Assembly: GCF_001832885.1 (NCBI RefSeq)
Contig: NZ_MKIQ01000023.1
Span: 1 to 64,000 of the forward strand
From: Floricoccus penangensis
GTDB taxonomy: Bacteria > Bacillota > Bacilli > Lactobacillales > Streptococcaceae
DNA: 64,000 nt
Direction: 5' to 3'
In this document: piece after piece, positions 17,015 through 25,544 of the stretch
How positions within the stretch are numbered: position 1 is the first letter of the stretch
How the letters are laid out: the number at the start of each line of letters is the position of its first letter
Made by a program: the position numbers and the translations under genes
The notes under the pieces: model-generated
What the model saw: only the letters and a program-made list of their open reading frames with translations
Told to the model about the DNA's origin: nothing
Databases searched by the model: none

Positions 17015-18208
17015 ATGGAAATAATAGATGGTAGCATGGCAAGTCCAAAAGGATTTCATGCCTTGGGTTTACATTGTGGAATCAAGAAAAAGAAATTGGA
17101 TATTGCCTGGATTTACTCAGAAGTTCCAGCGAGTGTTGCGGGAGTTTTTACAACAAATCAAGTAAAGGCAGCACCAGTAATTCTTGATAAGGAAGTTATA
17201 AAAAATGGAAAGATACAGGCTATAATTGCAAACTCTGGAAATGCTAATGCTTGTACTGGTAAACAGGGCTTTGAGGATGCACTTTCAATGCAAAAATTAG
17301 TTGCAGAAAAACTTGAAATTGATTCTAGTCTGGTAGCTGTTGCTTCAACAGGAATCATTGGTCAAGCCTTACCCATGGATAAAATTGAACAAGGAATATG
17401 TGATTTATCTAAGAATCCAGAAAATGTTCACGGCTTTGAGAAGGCTATTTTGACAACCGATACTAAAGAAAAGATGATTACTATAGCTGATACTATCGGA
17501 GGGAAGGAGGTAGTTATCTCGGCTTGTAGTAAGGGATCTGGGATGATACATCCTAATATGGCGACTATGCTTGGATTTGTGACAACTGATATTAATATAG
17601 ATTCAGCTCTTTTACAGGAAATCTTATCAGAATTAACTGAGGTTACCTTCAATCAAATTACAGTTGATGGGGATACATCTACTAACGATACGGTCTTGAT
17701 TATGGCAAATGGACTAGCAAAAAATAATCCGATAGTTAAAGAAAGTACAGATTATCAATTGGTCAAAGATCTTTTTAAATTTGTATTAACTTTTTTAGCC
17801 AAAGAAATTGCGCGTGATGGTGAAGGTGCAACTAAACTAATTGAGGTTGCAGTTGAAGGAGCAAATAGTAGTCAAGATGCAAGAATGTTAGCTAAATCCG
17901 TTGTTGGTTCTATGCTCGTGAAATCAGCAATCTTTGGTCATGATCCTAACTGGGGAAGGATATTATGTAGTCTCGGTTATAGTGGAATAAGTTTTAACCC
18001 AGAAGATGTAAATATAGAATTGGCAGGAATTCCAGTTTTTAAAAATGGACAACCAATAGATTTTGATCATAAAAAAATGAAAAAAGCTTTAGTTGTTGAT
18101 GAGATTAAAATAGCCGTTCAAGTAGGAAGTGGAAGACACACCGGCAAAGCATGGGGCTGTGATTTGACCTATGACTATGTAAAGATAAATGCTCTTTATC
18201 ATACCTAG
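17015..18208 (+). CDS. argJ: Bifunctional ornithine acetyltransferase / N-acetylglutamate synthase
   Basis: 397 residues. ArgJ recycles the acetyl group from N-acetylornithine to glutamate, making the pathway cyclic. The self-cleavage site is at Ala183-Thr184 in GSGMIHPNMATMLGF, the Thr becoming the nucleophile. The oxyanion-hole STG is in AVASTGIIGQALP (about 111-113). No separate argA or argE gene is in the operon, consistent with a recycling pathway. Starts 21 bases after argC. Confidence 0.95.
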   Translation: MEIIDGSMASPKGFHALGLHCGIKKKKLDIAWIYSEVPASVAGVFTTNQVKAAPVILDKEVIKNGKIQAIIANSGNANACTGKQGFEDALSMQKLVAEKLEIDSSLVAVASTGIIGQALPMDKIEQGICDLSKNPENVHGFEKAILTTDTKEKMITIADTIGGKEVVISACSKGSGMIHPNMATMLGFVTTDINIDSALLQEILSELTEVTFNQITVDGDTSTNDTVLIMANGLAKNNPIVKESTDYQLVKDLFKFVLTFLAKEIARDGEGATKLIEVAVEGANSSQDARMLAKSVVGSMLVKSAIFGHDPNWGRILCSLGYSGISFNPEDVNIELAGIPVFKNGQPIDFDHKKMKKALVVDEIKIAVQVGSGRHTGKAWGCDLTYDYVKINALYHT

Positions 18209-18231
18209 TTAGAGTTTAAAGGAGAAGAAAA

Positions 18232-18969
18232 ATGAAAACGATAGTTGTAAAGATGGGTGGAGTTGCTTCAGATAATTTAGATTTTGAGTTTTTCCAACAA
18301 ATTAAATTTTGGCAAGCTCAAGGTCATAATATTGCCATTGTTCATGGCGGAGGTAACTATATTTCGCAGATGATGGAAAAAATGAATGTTCCAGTAGAAA
18401 AGAAAAATGGTCTACGCGTAACCAATCAAGTGGCTCTTGATATTGCACGCTTGGCTTTGCTTGGACAAGTTCAACCCATGTTGACAGGTCGTTTTCAGGC
18501 AGAACATATTTCTGCCCTAGGATTAAATGCTGCCTCTGATAGATTAATTGAAGGTCATATTATAGATTTTCATAAGTTCGGTTATGTTGGTCAAGTGGAT
18601 AAAATTAATATTTATCTTCTAGAAAATTTAATGGAGATTGGGCAAGTCCCAATTATTGCTCCTTTGGGTATGACAGAAGATGGTCAATGGCTTAATATCA
18701 ATGCTGATGATGTGGCTGCACAAGTTGCAAGCCAACTTCAGGCAGACGAGCTTTATCTTTTGACCGATGTCCCAGGAATTAAGAAGGAAAATATATGGAT
18801 GAAAAAAATTCCTACTGAAGAGATTGATGAACTTAAAGACAAAAAGATAGTTACAGGTGGTATGCTTCCTAAGATTGAGAGTGCCAAGAAGGCGCTTAAG
18901 GCCGGAGTAGGGGCAGTATTTATTAATAATTGTATTAGCAGTAAGGGTACTGAAATTGGCGCCTTTTAG
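18232..18969 (+). CDS. argB: Acetylglutamate kinase
   Basis: 245 residues, amino acid kinase family. It phosphorylates N-acetylglutamate with ATP. The phosphate-binding elements are VKMGGVASDN at the N-terminus (usually K-x-GG) and IVHGGGNYIS; the ATP-side region is LYLLTDVPGIKKEN and VTGGMLPKIESAKKAL. It lacks the N-terminal helix of the arginine-inhibited hexameric enzymes, so it is probably the short non-hexameric type. Fourth gene of the operon. Confidence 0.93.
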   Translation: MKTIVVKMGGVASDNLDFEFFQQIKFWQAQGHNIAIVHGGGNYISQMMEKMNVPVEKKNGLRVTNQVALDIARLALLGQVQPMLTGRFQAEHISALGLNAASDRLIEGHIIDFHKFGYVGQVDKINIYLLENLMEIGQVPIIAPLGMTEDGQWLNINADDVAAQVASQLQADELYLLTDVPGIKKENIWMKKIPTEEIDELKDKKIVTGGMLPKIESAKKALKAGVGAVFINNCISSKGTEIGAF

Positions 18970-18985
18970 AGTGAGGAGATGATAT

Positions 18986-19993
18986 ATGGAATTTCAAGGT
19001 AAGAGTTTTTTAGCGGAGAAGGATTTTAGTAAGCAAGAATTAGAGTTCTTGATAAATTTTGCTATTCATTTGAAAAAATTAAAAAAGTTAGGCGTTCCTC
19101 ATCGTTATTTAGAGGGTAAAAATATTGCTCTTCTTTTTGAAAAGACATCAACTAGAACTCGTTCGGCTTTTACGGTGGCTGCTCTTGATTTGGGTGCCCA
19201 TCCAGAGTTTTTGGGAGCTAACGATATACAGTTAGGAAAGAAAGAATCGGTTGAGGATACTGCTATCGTGCTTGGTAGTATGTTTGACGGTATTGAGTAC
19301 CGTGGGTCTAGCCAGCAGGCAGTAGAGGACTTAGCCAAGTATTCAGGTGTTCCTGTTTGGAACGGCTTAACTAACGAGTGGCATCCTACACAGATGATTG
19401 CTGATTTCATGACCATTCAGGAAAACTTCGGTCATTTAGAGGGTGTTAATCTTTCATATATTGGTGATGGACGTAACAACATGGCAAATTCGCTGTTAGT
19501 AACGGCTAGTATTTTAGGAGTAAATATTAATATTGTTGCTCCTGAAGAGTTACAGCCTGATACAGATATTGTAAATATAGCAAGAGAGTTTGCTAAGGGT
19601 TCGGGGGCAAAAATATTAATTACATCAGATATTGATCAAGGGGTTGAGGGTGCTGATGTTATTTATACAGATGTTTGGGTTTCTATGGGAGAAGAAGGTG
19701 AGTTTGAGGATAGGGTGAAAAAACTTTTGCCTTATCAAGTAAATATGGATATGATTCAAAAAGCACAAAATAAAAATTTAGTCTTTCTTCATTGCTTACC
19801 TGCATTTCATGACACTGAAACTAGCTATGGCAAAAAAATATTTGAGCAGTTTGGTATTGGTGAAATGGAGGTTACTGATGAAGTGTTTAGAAGTTCATAT
19901 GCCAGACAGTTTGAACAAGCAGAAAATAGAATGCATTCCATAAAAGCGATAATGGCAGCTACTCTGGGAAATATCTTTATTCCAAGTAATTGA
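18986..19993 (+). CDS. argF: Ornithine carbamoyltransferase
   Basis: 335 residues. It makes citrulline from ornithine and carbamoyl phosphate. The carbamoyl-phosphate site is [12 protein letters not shown] and the ornithine loops are [11 protein letters not shown] and [11 protein letters not shown], with [27 protein letters not shown] at the C-terminus. Placed last in the biosynthetic operon, it is best read as anabolic, although the window also has an arginine deiminase gene without a catabolic partner nearby. No argG, argH or carAB follow. No clear terminator is seen after it. Confidence 0.95.
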   Translation: MEFQGKSFLAEKDFSKQELEFLINFAIHLKKLKKLGVPHRYLEGKNIALLFEKTSTRTRSAFTVAALDLGAHPEFLGANDIQLGKKESVEDTAIVLGSMFDGIEYRGSSQQAVEDLAKYSGVPVWNGLTNEWHPTQMIADFMTIQENFGHLEGVNLSYIGDGRNNMANSLLVTASILGVNINIVAPEELQPDTDIVNIAREFAKGSGAKILITSDIDQGVEGADVIYTDVWVSMGEEGEFEDRVKKLLPYQVNMDMIQKAQNKNLVFLHCLPAFHDTETSYGKKIFEQFGIGEMEVTDEVFRSSYARQFEQAENRMHSIKAIMAATLGNIFIPSN

Positions 19994-20060
19994 CTTTTCA
20001 ATTATTTATTATGAAACTACAATTAAATATCCAACTGTTATTAAATTTACATAGATTTTG

Positions 20061-20091
20061 ACCGTTTATGACGTTTTTCTTACCATTCATG
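20061..20091 (+). promoter_or_regulatory. LytTR-type direct repeat (response regulator binding site)
   Basis: ACCGTTTATG (20061-20070) and ACCATTCATG (20082-20091) are ten-base near-repeats 21 bp apart start to start, the two-helical-turn spacing used by LytTR regulators such as ComE, BlpR and AgrA. The right copy lies about where a -35 would be relative to TATAAA at 20107-20112. Binding by the regulator at 21700-22431 is inferred. Confidence 0.6.
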
Positions 20092-20138
20092 AAATTTCTA
20101 TGTACTTATAAAAGAATAAGATGTAAAATAATCACAAG

Positions 20139-20231
20139 GTGATAAGGGGAAATATTACTGGATATTTTAATAAATTCTCGTGTGTATCATGGCCTGATGC
20201 ATATGAGTTGCATAGTCAAAGTCTATTGTAA
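20139..20231 (+). CDS. Possible 30-residue peptide (signal peptide precursor candidate), very uncertain
   Basis: A GTG-started frame of 30 codons downstream of the LytTR repeat. It contains one Cys at residue 15 in NKFSCVSWPDAYE, with a hydrophobic or aromatic run before it and acidic residues after, loosely recalling the layout of cyclic autoinducer precursors. Against it: no convincing Shine-Dalgarno before GTG, no AgrB-like processing gene in the window and no homologue that I recognise. It may be chance. Confidence 0.2.
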   Translation: MIRGNITGYFNKFSCVSWPDAYELHSQSLL

Positions 20232-20254
20232 TCATAGGGATAGAATTTGGGTAG

Positions 20255-20281
20255 AGGCATGCTGGGGAGTATGTCTTTTTT
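20255..20281 (+). terminator. Weak terminator-like hairpin upstream of the kinase gene
   Basis: AGGCATG (20255-20261) can pair with TATGTCT (20270-20276) over seven pairs, two of them G:U, followed by a run of T to 20281. It would end a transcript starting near 20119. Confidence 0.4.
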
Positions 20282-20395
20282 GTTGTCATAAAGCTAAATT
20301 GATGGATATCAAATATTTGTTTAAATATTAAATAAGATATTCATGGGTTAAAATCTCTTCTACATGTTATAATGTTAGGAAAGAAAGGATTGCCT

Positions 20396-21700
20396 ATGTT
20401 TGTTTTATCCGTAGTTACTCAAGTTATCTTATATTGGTCAATTTTTTATCAGATTTCGAAAATAAAGATTAAACCACTATTTGTGGTAATTTCGGTTGCT
20501 TATTTTTTGGCTACTACTTATTTTTTAGATGCTTTTAGTATTTTTGATATAATTCCTTTTTTTGGTATGTATGCTTACTGTATGGAAGGAGTTAAACAAA
20601 AATCTTTAGCTTACTTTTATGCAATTTATACAGCTTTTGCCTCAGTGTTGTTAACCAACTTTTCAGATGCAATCCTCTATGAATTTGGTATGGGGAATTT
20701 CTATGACAAGCATTTTATGTTAATGGACTCGGTTACTTCATTAGTCCCGATATTTATCCACTACGTAATACTTAAAATCTCTCGTATTGACTTTGATCAA
20801 GTGGATACTAACTGTCCTTTTATTAAGAAGAATTTACTTCTTCCAGTTAATATAATTCTTTCAATCTTTTATTTACTGATTATTTTTCTTTCTTATTATG
20901 AAATTATTTTGAGAAAGTCAAGTACTGCGTCGGAATATACCAAGTATATTTTGTTCTTAGAAATCTTTGGTTTCTTTGCGATTTTAGCATTTATAGGAAA
21001 TAGGATTAAAGATTACTGGAGGATGCAGATTGATGAGACTAGAGAAACACAATATCATAACCTCAATCTTTATATAAATGAGGTTGAAGGGATGTATCAG
21101 ACTATTCGTGGTTTTAAGCATGACTATAGTAATATGCTTATCAGTCTTAAGCAGAGTGTTGATTCAGGTGATATCTGTCAGGTTCAAGAGACTTATGAAG
21201 AAATTTTGAATTCAGCCAATCTAAAACTGACGGGTAGGACTATAAATATTGCTGAGCTGGCTAATGTAGGAGATCCGGCTGTTAAGAGTATTTTGTTTTG
21301 GAAGCTAACTGAAGCCAGGCAAAAGCATATAGAGGTTTCAATAGAGATTAAAAAGTATATTGAAAAAATTGATATGGATATTTTAGATTTTGTTCGTCTG
21401 ACATCCATTATTCTAGATAATGCAATTGAGGAGGCTGTGACGACTGTAAATCCCAAGCTGAATTTTGCTCTAATAGAAGAAGAACATGAGATAGTCATGG
21501 TAGTGCAAAATTCTTGGAATGTTAAAAACATTGCTATTAGTAGAATTTTTGAAGAAGGGTATTCTTCAAAGGGTGAAGGGCGAGGAACTGGTCTTTTCAA
21601 TGTACGTCAAATTATCAATTTATATGATAACACTTCAATTGATACCGAAATTGATAACCACTACTTTACGCAAATAATTTCAATTGGAGATGAAATTTAA
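20396..21700 (+). CDS. AgrC/ComD/FsrC-type sensor kinase (HPK10, GHKL)
   Basis: 434 residues. The N-terminal 200 residues form about six membrane helices with no large extracellular domain, as in peptide-pheromone receptors. The cytoplasmic part has the HPK10 H-box IRGFKHDYSNML, N-box TSIILDNAIEEA and G-box GEGRGTGLFNVRQI. I start at 20396, with AGGAAAGAAAGGA upstream; an earlier ATG at 20372 falls within the -10. Its stop overlaps the next start by one base (TAATG). Kinases of this type pair with LytTR regulators in quorum-sensing systems. No dedicated pheromone gene is firmly recognised. Confidence 0.85.
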   Translation: MFVLSVVTQVILYWSIFYQISKIKIKPLFVVISVAYFLATTYFLDAFSIFDIIPFFGMYAYCMEGVKQKSLAYFYAIYTAFASVLLTNFSDAILYEFGMGNFYDKHFMLMDSVTSLVPIFIHYVILKISRIDFDQVDTNCPFIKKNLLLPVNIILSIFYLLIIFLSYYEIILRKSSTASEYTKYILFLEIFGFFAILAFIGNRIKDYWRMQIDETRETQYHNLNLYINEVEGMYQTIRGFKHDYSNMLISLKQSVDSGDICQVQETYEEILNSANLKLTGRTINIAELANVGDPAVKSILFWKLTEARQKHIEVSIEIKKYIEKIDMDILDFVRLTSIILDNAIEEAVTTVNPKLNFALIEEEHEIVMVVQNSWNVKNIAISRIFEEGYSSKGEGRGTGLFNVRQIINLYDNTSIDTEIDNHYFTQIISIGDEI

Positions 21701-22431
21701 TGAATATTTTTATACTTGAAGATGACGTTTTTCAGCGTAATAGATTAGAAAACCTACTTGAATACTTAAAGATAGAGAAGGGATATAATCTACATATTGT
21801 AGCTTCCACGGAGAATCCAAGGCAATTAATAGATTTAATTAAAAATTCTTCTGAAGAAAATCTTTACTTTCTTGATATTCAGATTAAGGATGAGGATAAG
21901 AAAGGGTTGGAAGTTGCGCAAATTATTAGGGGAATAGATGAGAAGGGAACCATTGTTTTTGTAACCACTCATTCAGAATTTGCTGCTCTTACATTTTCTT
22001 ATAAGGTTTCTGCCTTAGACTTCATCGCAAAGGACTTAGATAACGTTAATTTTGATAAGCAAATTAAAGAAGTCATTCAGTTTGTTGAACAAAAAAATAA
22101 GAAAGATGAGCGAGAAATGCTTGTGATAAATACTAAGTTTAAGGACATACGTGTCCCTTTAGATGAGGTACTTTATTTTGAAACATCTTCACAGCCACAT
22201 AAGCTTATTTTAATAACTAGTAAAAAAAGGATTGAATTCTACGCAAAACTTAGTGATATTGAAGGAAAAAATCCTAAGCTTATCCGAACTCATAAATCCT
22301 TTGTAGCAAATATTGATAATGCTGTAGAACTAGATAAAAGTAATTTAACAATTAAATTCTTTAATGGAGAACAATGCTATGTTTCGCGTAGGAAGATAAA
22401 ACAAATCCAAACTTTAATTGATGAAAAATAA
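21700..22431 (+). CDS. LytTR-family response regulator (AgrA/ComE/BlpR-like)
   Basis: 243 residues. Receiver domain with acidic residues in IFILEDDVFQRN, phosphoacceptor in YFLDIQIKDEDKKGLEVA (about residue 59), Thr in VFVTTHSEFA and Lys in DFIAKDL. The C-terminal LytTR DNA-binding domain spans about 140-240, with LDEVLYFETSS, IRTHKSFVANIDNA and FFNGEQCYVSRRKIKQI. Such regulators bind paired ten-base repeats about 21 bp apart; one lies at 20061-20091. Ends in a strong terminator. Confidence 0.9.
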   Translation: MNIFILEDDVFQRNRLENLLEYLKIEKGYNLHIVASTENPRQLIDLIKNSSEENLYFLDIQIKDEDKKGLEVAQIIRGIDEKGTIVFVTTHSEFAALTFSYKVSALDFIAKDLDNVNFDKQIKEVIQFVEQKNKKDEREMLVINTKFKDIRVPLDEVLYFETSSQPHKLILITSKKRIEFYAKLSDIEGKNPKLIRTHKSFVANIDNAVELDKSNLTIKFFNGEQCYVSRRKIKQIQTLIDEK

Positions 22432-22462
22432 TAAAACCACCAAAATTTTTGGTGGTTTTATT
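22432..22462 (+). terminator. Terminator of the kinase/regulator pair
   Basis: TAAAACCACCAAAA (22432-22445) and TTTTGGTGGTTTTA (22447-22460) are fully complementary; the real loop is in the A/T run at the centre. Confidence 0.9.
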
Positions 22463-22493
22463 TAGGAAATCTTCAAGTGGTTATACATTAGTC

Positions 22494-22506
22494 TTTTTGC
22501 TATAAT
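22494..22506 (+). promoter_or_regulatory. Extended -10 promoter of yqeH, predicting a leaderless transcript
   Basis: TGCTATAAT (extended -10, TATAAT at 22501-22506). A -35 is poor, which extended -10 promoters tolerate. The ATG at 22513 is the seventh base after the hexamer, so it should be the transcript's first codon; GAAAG at 22507-22511 is too close to act as ribosome-binding site. Confidence 0.65.
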
Positions 22507-22512
22507 GAAAGT

Positions 22513-23640
22513 ATGAATAATGAAGAATTAGATTTGAAAGATTTACGCTGTATTGGTTGCGGTGCTATACTGCAAACTGAAAATAAGGAGTTATCAGGTT
22601 ATACTCCAAAATCAGCCCTTGAAAAAGGTTTAGAGACTGGCGAACTTTACTGTCAACGTTGTTTCCGCTTGCGTCACTATAATGAAATTGCAGATGTTGA
22701 GATGACTGATGAAGATTTCTTACGTCTCTTAAATGAGCTTGGAACAACAGACGCTTTAGTTGTTAATGTAATTGATATTTTTGATTTTAACGGTTCAGTT
22801 ATTCCTGGGTTACACCGTTTTGTGCAATCAAATGATGTCTTATTGGTTGGGAATAAAAAGGATGTTTTACCTCATTCAGTTGGGACTGGCAAATTAACTC
22901 AGTGGCTTAAGGAGAGAGCACATGAGGAAGGATTACGTCCAGTTGATGTGGTGTTGACAAGTGCCTTTAATCAAAATGATGTTCGTAACCTGATGAATAA
23001 AATTGATGAATATCGTAAGGGACGAGATGTCTATGTTGTAGGTGTTACAAACGTAGGTAAATCAAGTCTTATCAACTCAATCATCAAAATTGCTACAGGT
23101 GAAGAAGAAGTTATAACAACTAGTCGTTTTCCTGGTACGACTCTTGATAAGATTGAAATTCCACTTGATGAAGATTCTTTCTTGATTGACACGCCAGGTA
23201 TTATCCACCGTCACCAAATGGCACACTATCTAGGTAAAAAAGACTTAAAATTAATCAGTCCTAGTAAGGAAATTAAGCCAGTAACTTATCAACTTAATCC
23301 TGATCAAACCCTTTTCCTAGGTGGTTTAGCACGTTTTGATTATATTAAGGGTGAGAAGCAAGGCTTCACAGCTTATTTTGCACGTGACCTTAAACTTCAT
23401 AGAACTAAGTTAGAGGGTGCTAGCGAATTTTATCAAAAACATGTAGGTGGTATCTTAACTCCCCCACAGGCTGATGAAGTTGCTAACTTTCCTAAACTTC
23501 GCCGTGTTGAGTTTTCAATCAAAGAAAAAACAGATTTAGTATTTTCTGGTCTTGGATGGATTCGTATGGCGCAACCCGGAGTTGTAGCTTGTTGGGTACC
23601 AGAAGGTGTTGATGTTTTAGTTAGAAAAAGTATAATTTAA
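22513..23640 (+). CDS. yqeH: Ribosome biogenesis GTPase YqeH
   Basis: 375 residues. A circularly permuted GTPase needed for 30S subunit assembly. A zinc finger (Cys13, Cys16, Cys47, Cys50) leads; then G4 NKKD (114-117), G5 TSAF, G1 GVTNVGKSS (177-185) and G3 DTPG (226-229), the permuted order. A C-terminal RNA-binding part follows. It is the first gene of yqeH-yhbY-nadD-yqeK, but a terminator and 380 bp separate it from yhbY. Confidence 0.96.
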   Translation: MNNEELDLKDLRCIGCGAILQTENKELSGYTPKSALEKGLETGELYCQRCFRLRHYNEIADVEMTDEDFLRLLNELGTTDALVVNVIDIFDFNGSVIPGLHRFVQSNDVLLVGNKKDVLPHSVGTGKLTQWLKERAHEEGLRPVDVVLTSAFNQNDVRNLMNKIDEYRKGRDVYVVGVTNVGKSSLINSIIKIATGEEEVITTSRFPGTTLDKIEIPLDEDSFLIDTPGIIHRHQMAHYLGKKDLKLISPSKEIKPVTYQLNPDQTLFLGGLARFDYIKGEKQGFTAYFARDLKLHRTKLEGASEFYQKHVGGILTPPQADEVANFPKLRRVEFSIKEKTDLVFSGLGWIRMAQPGVVACWVPEGVDVLVRKSII

Positions 23641-23656
23641 AAAATATTTCATTGAG

Positions 23657-23681
23657 AGCATACTAATTGGTATGCTTTTTT
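23657..23681 (+). terminator. Terminator of yqeH
   Basis: AGCATAC (23657-23663) pairs with GTATGCT (23670-23676), followed by TTTTT. Confidence 0.85.
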
Positions 23682-24021
23682 GCTTAAAATATTTTTTCAT
23701 TTTAAGATAGTAATCAACATCATTGATAAAATGAAAAAAATCAGTATTTTTCCATCTTAATAGTTTTGGAATACGTATAATATTGACAATTTATGCTATA
23801 CTTTATAATGAAACCCTTGAATTGAAGAAAATGTAAAAAATAAATAGTAATAAATTAAAAAAATTTTATTACTTGCGGAACTTTATAAAATTAACTTTTT
23901 GGCTTAGAGAAAAAAGTTATGTGCATATATGTATTGAATTGAGAAAATAATAATATTGTGGAAAAACAAATTAAAATTTTAAAGGGTTTACTAAAATAAA
24001 GTAAATTAATAAGAGGTTATA
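23682..24021 (+). promoter_or_regulatory. yhbY upstream region: promoter and long structured leader, no gene seen
   Basis: A promoter is likely around 23783-23809, with TTGACA at 23783-23788, TATAAT at 23804-23809 (short 15-base spacer) and an overlapping extended -10 TGCTATACT (23794-23802). If used, the yhbY leader is about 200 nt. It can fold: GTAATAAA with TTTATTAC around 23848-23873, and TAACTTTTT with AAAAAAGTTA around 23891-23921. I recognise no known riboswitch or sRNA family. A 13-codon GTG frame near 23957 lacks a convincing ribosome-binding site. Confidence 0.45.
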
Positions 24022-24330
24022 ATGGAATTAACAAGTAAACAAAAAAGTTTTTTGAAATCGGAAGCTCATCATTTAAGTCCGATTGTTCAAATTGGTAAAA
24101 ATGGTATGAATAACGAGGTTAAGACTAGCATTCGTAATGTACTTGATGCACGTGAACTAATCAAGATTAGCCTACTACAAAATACTGACGAAACTGTGGA
24201 AGATGTTGCAGATGCGTTAGAAGAAATGGGATTCAATGTAGTTCAAAAAATCGGACGTATTGTTGTAGTATTTAAAGTATCTGATAGAAAAGAAAATCGT
24301 AAGATTTCAGCTAAAGTTAAAGCAATCTAA
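24022..24330 (+). CDS. yhbY: Ribosome-associated RNA-binding protein YhbY
   Basis: 102 residues, a CRM domain protein that binds pre-50S particles. The CRM core is LTSKQKSFLKSEAHHLSPIVQIGKNGMNNEV, with the GxxG-type IGKNG loop at about 27-31, followed by LDARELIKISLLQN and IGRIVVVFKV. It is about the usual length for the family. Ribosome-binding site AAGAGG. Starts the yhbY-nadD-yqeK unit. Confidence 0.93.
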   Translation: MELTSKQKSFLKSEAHHLSPIVQIGKNGMNNEVKTSIRNVLDARELIKISLLQNTDETVEDVADALEEMGFNVVQKIGRIVVVFKVSDRKENRKISAKVKAI

Positions 24331-24352
24331 GAATAGGATAGGTGTAATTTAG

Positions 24353-24955
24353 ATGGCAATTGAGCTTTTAACCCCTTTTACCAAGGTTGAACTTGAGAAA
24401 GAAAAAAATAGCAATCGTAGACAGATTGGAATTTTAGAAGGAACTTTTAATCCTGTTCATAATGCCCATTTGATAATTGCTGATCAGGTTCGCCAATCAT
24501 TAAATCTTGAAAAAGTTCTCCTAATGCCTGATTTTTCAGATACTCAACATGTTGTTAAGATGTTGGAACTTGCACTTTTGGATTTTGAGCAAAGCAATTT
24601 AGGAATTGAACTTGTAGCCTATGAAAACCCAGTGACTTCACCCTATAATTTAATGAAAATTTTGACAGAGAGAAATCCTGATGTTGATTTTTATTATATC
24701 TTAGGTGGAGATAGGGTTGGGGAGCTTCCGACTTTTTACATGATTGATGAATTGGTAAAAATAGTTCAACTTGTCGGTGTTCAAAGACCAAAATATAGGG
24801 TTGGGACAAGCTACCCACTAATTTGGATTGATGTGCCAGTTCTTGATATCTCATCAACTTGGATACGAGAACAAGTCAAACAAGGTTTGAAACCTAACTA
24901 TTTACTACCGAATTGTGTCTTAAATTATATTTTAAAGGAAAATCTTTATGTCTAA
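24353..24955 (+). CDS. nadD: Nicotinate-nucleotide adenylyltransferase NadD, divergent
   Basis: 200 residues. NadD adenylates nicotinate mononucleotide in NAD synthesis. The N-terminal [15 protein letters not shown] and core [21 protein letters not shown] match streptococcal NadD, as do [25 protein letters not shown] and the ISSTWIRE motif near the C-terminus. It departs from the family in several places: EGTFNP where GGxFNP is usual, MPDFSDTQH directly joined to VVKMLEL so that about ten residues after the MPxxxPPH region are missing, and VTSPYNLMK where SYTxDTMK is expected. These positions line the dinucleotide site, so activity is in doubt. It overlaps yqeK by 8 bases. Confidence 0.8.
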   Translation: MAIELLTPFTKVELEKEKNSNRRQIGILEGTFNPVHNAHLIIADQVRQSLNLEKVLLMPDFSDTQHVVKMLELALLDFEQSNLGIELVAYENPVTSPYNLMKILTERNPDVDFYYILGGDRVGELPTFYMIDELVKIVQLVGVQRPKYRVGTSYPLIWIDVPVLDISSTWIREQVKQGLKPNYLLPNCVLNYILKENLYV

Positions 24956-25538
24956 ATATTACCCAGAACTTGGATTAACAAGAGAAAAATTATTAAAAAA
25001 AGTTAAATCACAAATGAGTAAAAAGCGCTATGAACATGTTCTTGCAGTAGAGGAGCAAGCTATTAAGTTAGCAAAAATTCATGGTGTTGATGAATATAAG
25101 GCAGGACTAGCAGGTTTATTGCATGATTATGCTAAAGAATTACCAACAGAAGATTTCAAAAGACTTATTATTGAATATGAATTAGATAGAGACCTGTTAT
25201 CTTGGGGAAACAATGTTTTACACGGTATGGTTGGTATTTATAAAATCCAAGAAGATATAGGTCTGAAAGATGAGGAGATTCTTCATGCAATAAAAGTTCA
25301 TACAGTAGGATGCCCCGAAATGTCTGACTTGGATAAAGTTGTGTATGTTGCTGATTATATTGAACCACATAGAGACTTTCCAGGTGTAAATAAAGCAAGA
25401 AAATTAGCCAAGGAAGATTTGGATGAAGCTGTTGCTTATGAAACCAGAGGAACAGTTAAACATTTAATTGATCGAGAAATTAAAATTTATCCGCAGACAC
25501 TTGAAACCTACAATTACTATATTGATTATTTAAAGTGA
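24948..25538 (+). CDS. yqeK: YqeK, HD-domain symmetrical Ap4A hydrolase
   Basis: 196 residues. HD-domain metal-dependent hydrolase that splits diadenosine tetraphosphate to two ADP. The metal ligands are in [13 protein letters not shown] (His), [13 protein letters not shown] (HD), [37 protein letters not shown] (HT and D). It overlaps nadD, as in most Firmicutes. Function from family knowledge. Confidence 0.92.
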   Translation: MSKYYPELGLTREKLLKKVKSQMSKKRYEHVLAVEEQAIKLAKIHGVDEYKAGLAGLLHDYAKELPTEDFKRLIIEYELDRDLLSWGNNVLHGMVGIYKIQEDIGLKDEEILHAIKVHTVGCPEMSDLDKVVYVADYIEPHRDFPGVNKARKLAKEDLDEAVAYETRGTVKHLIDREIKIYPQTLETYNYYIDYLK

Positions 25539-25544
25539 AGATGA

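Larger units (their letters stand above)
19994..20395. other. 400-bp region between argF and the AgrC-like kinase: LytTR site, short transcript candidate
   Basis: No gene can be called firmly here. In order it holds a LytTR-type direct repeat (20061-20091), a possible -10 TATAAA (20107-20112), a GTG-initiated 30-codon frame (20139-20231), a weak terminator-like hairpin with six T (20255-20281), and an extended -10 TGTTATAAT (20365-20373) ahead of the kinase. A second frame on the same strand beginning with CTG at 20158 runs to 20331 but crosses the hairpin. Confidence 0.6.

Noticed and set aside
20158-20331. CTG-started frame with several Cys codons, with a Shine-Dalgarno-like AAGGGGA 8 bases ahead
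   Set aside because: CTG is a rare start, the frame runs through the terminator-like hairpin at 20255-20281, and the composition is odd.
23840-23930. preQ1 or other known riboswitch in the yhbY leader
   Set aside because: Hairpins are present, but no aptamer core could be matched.
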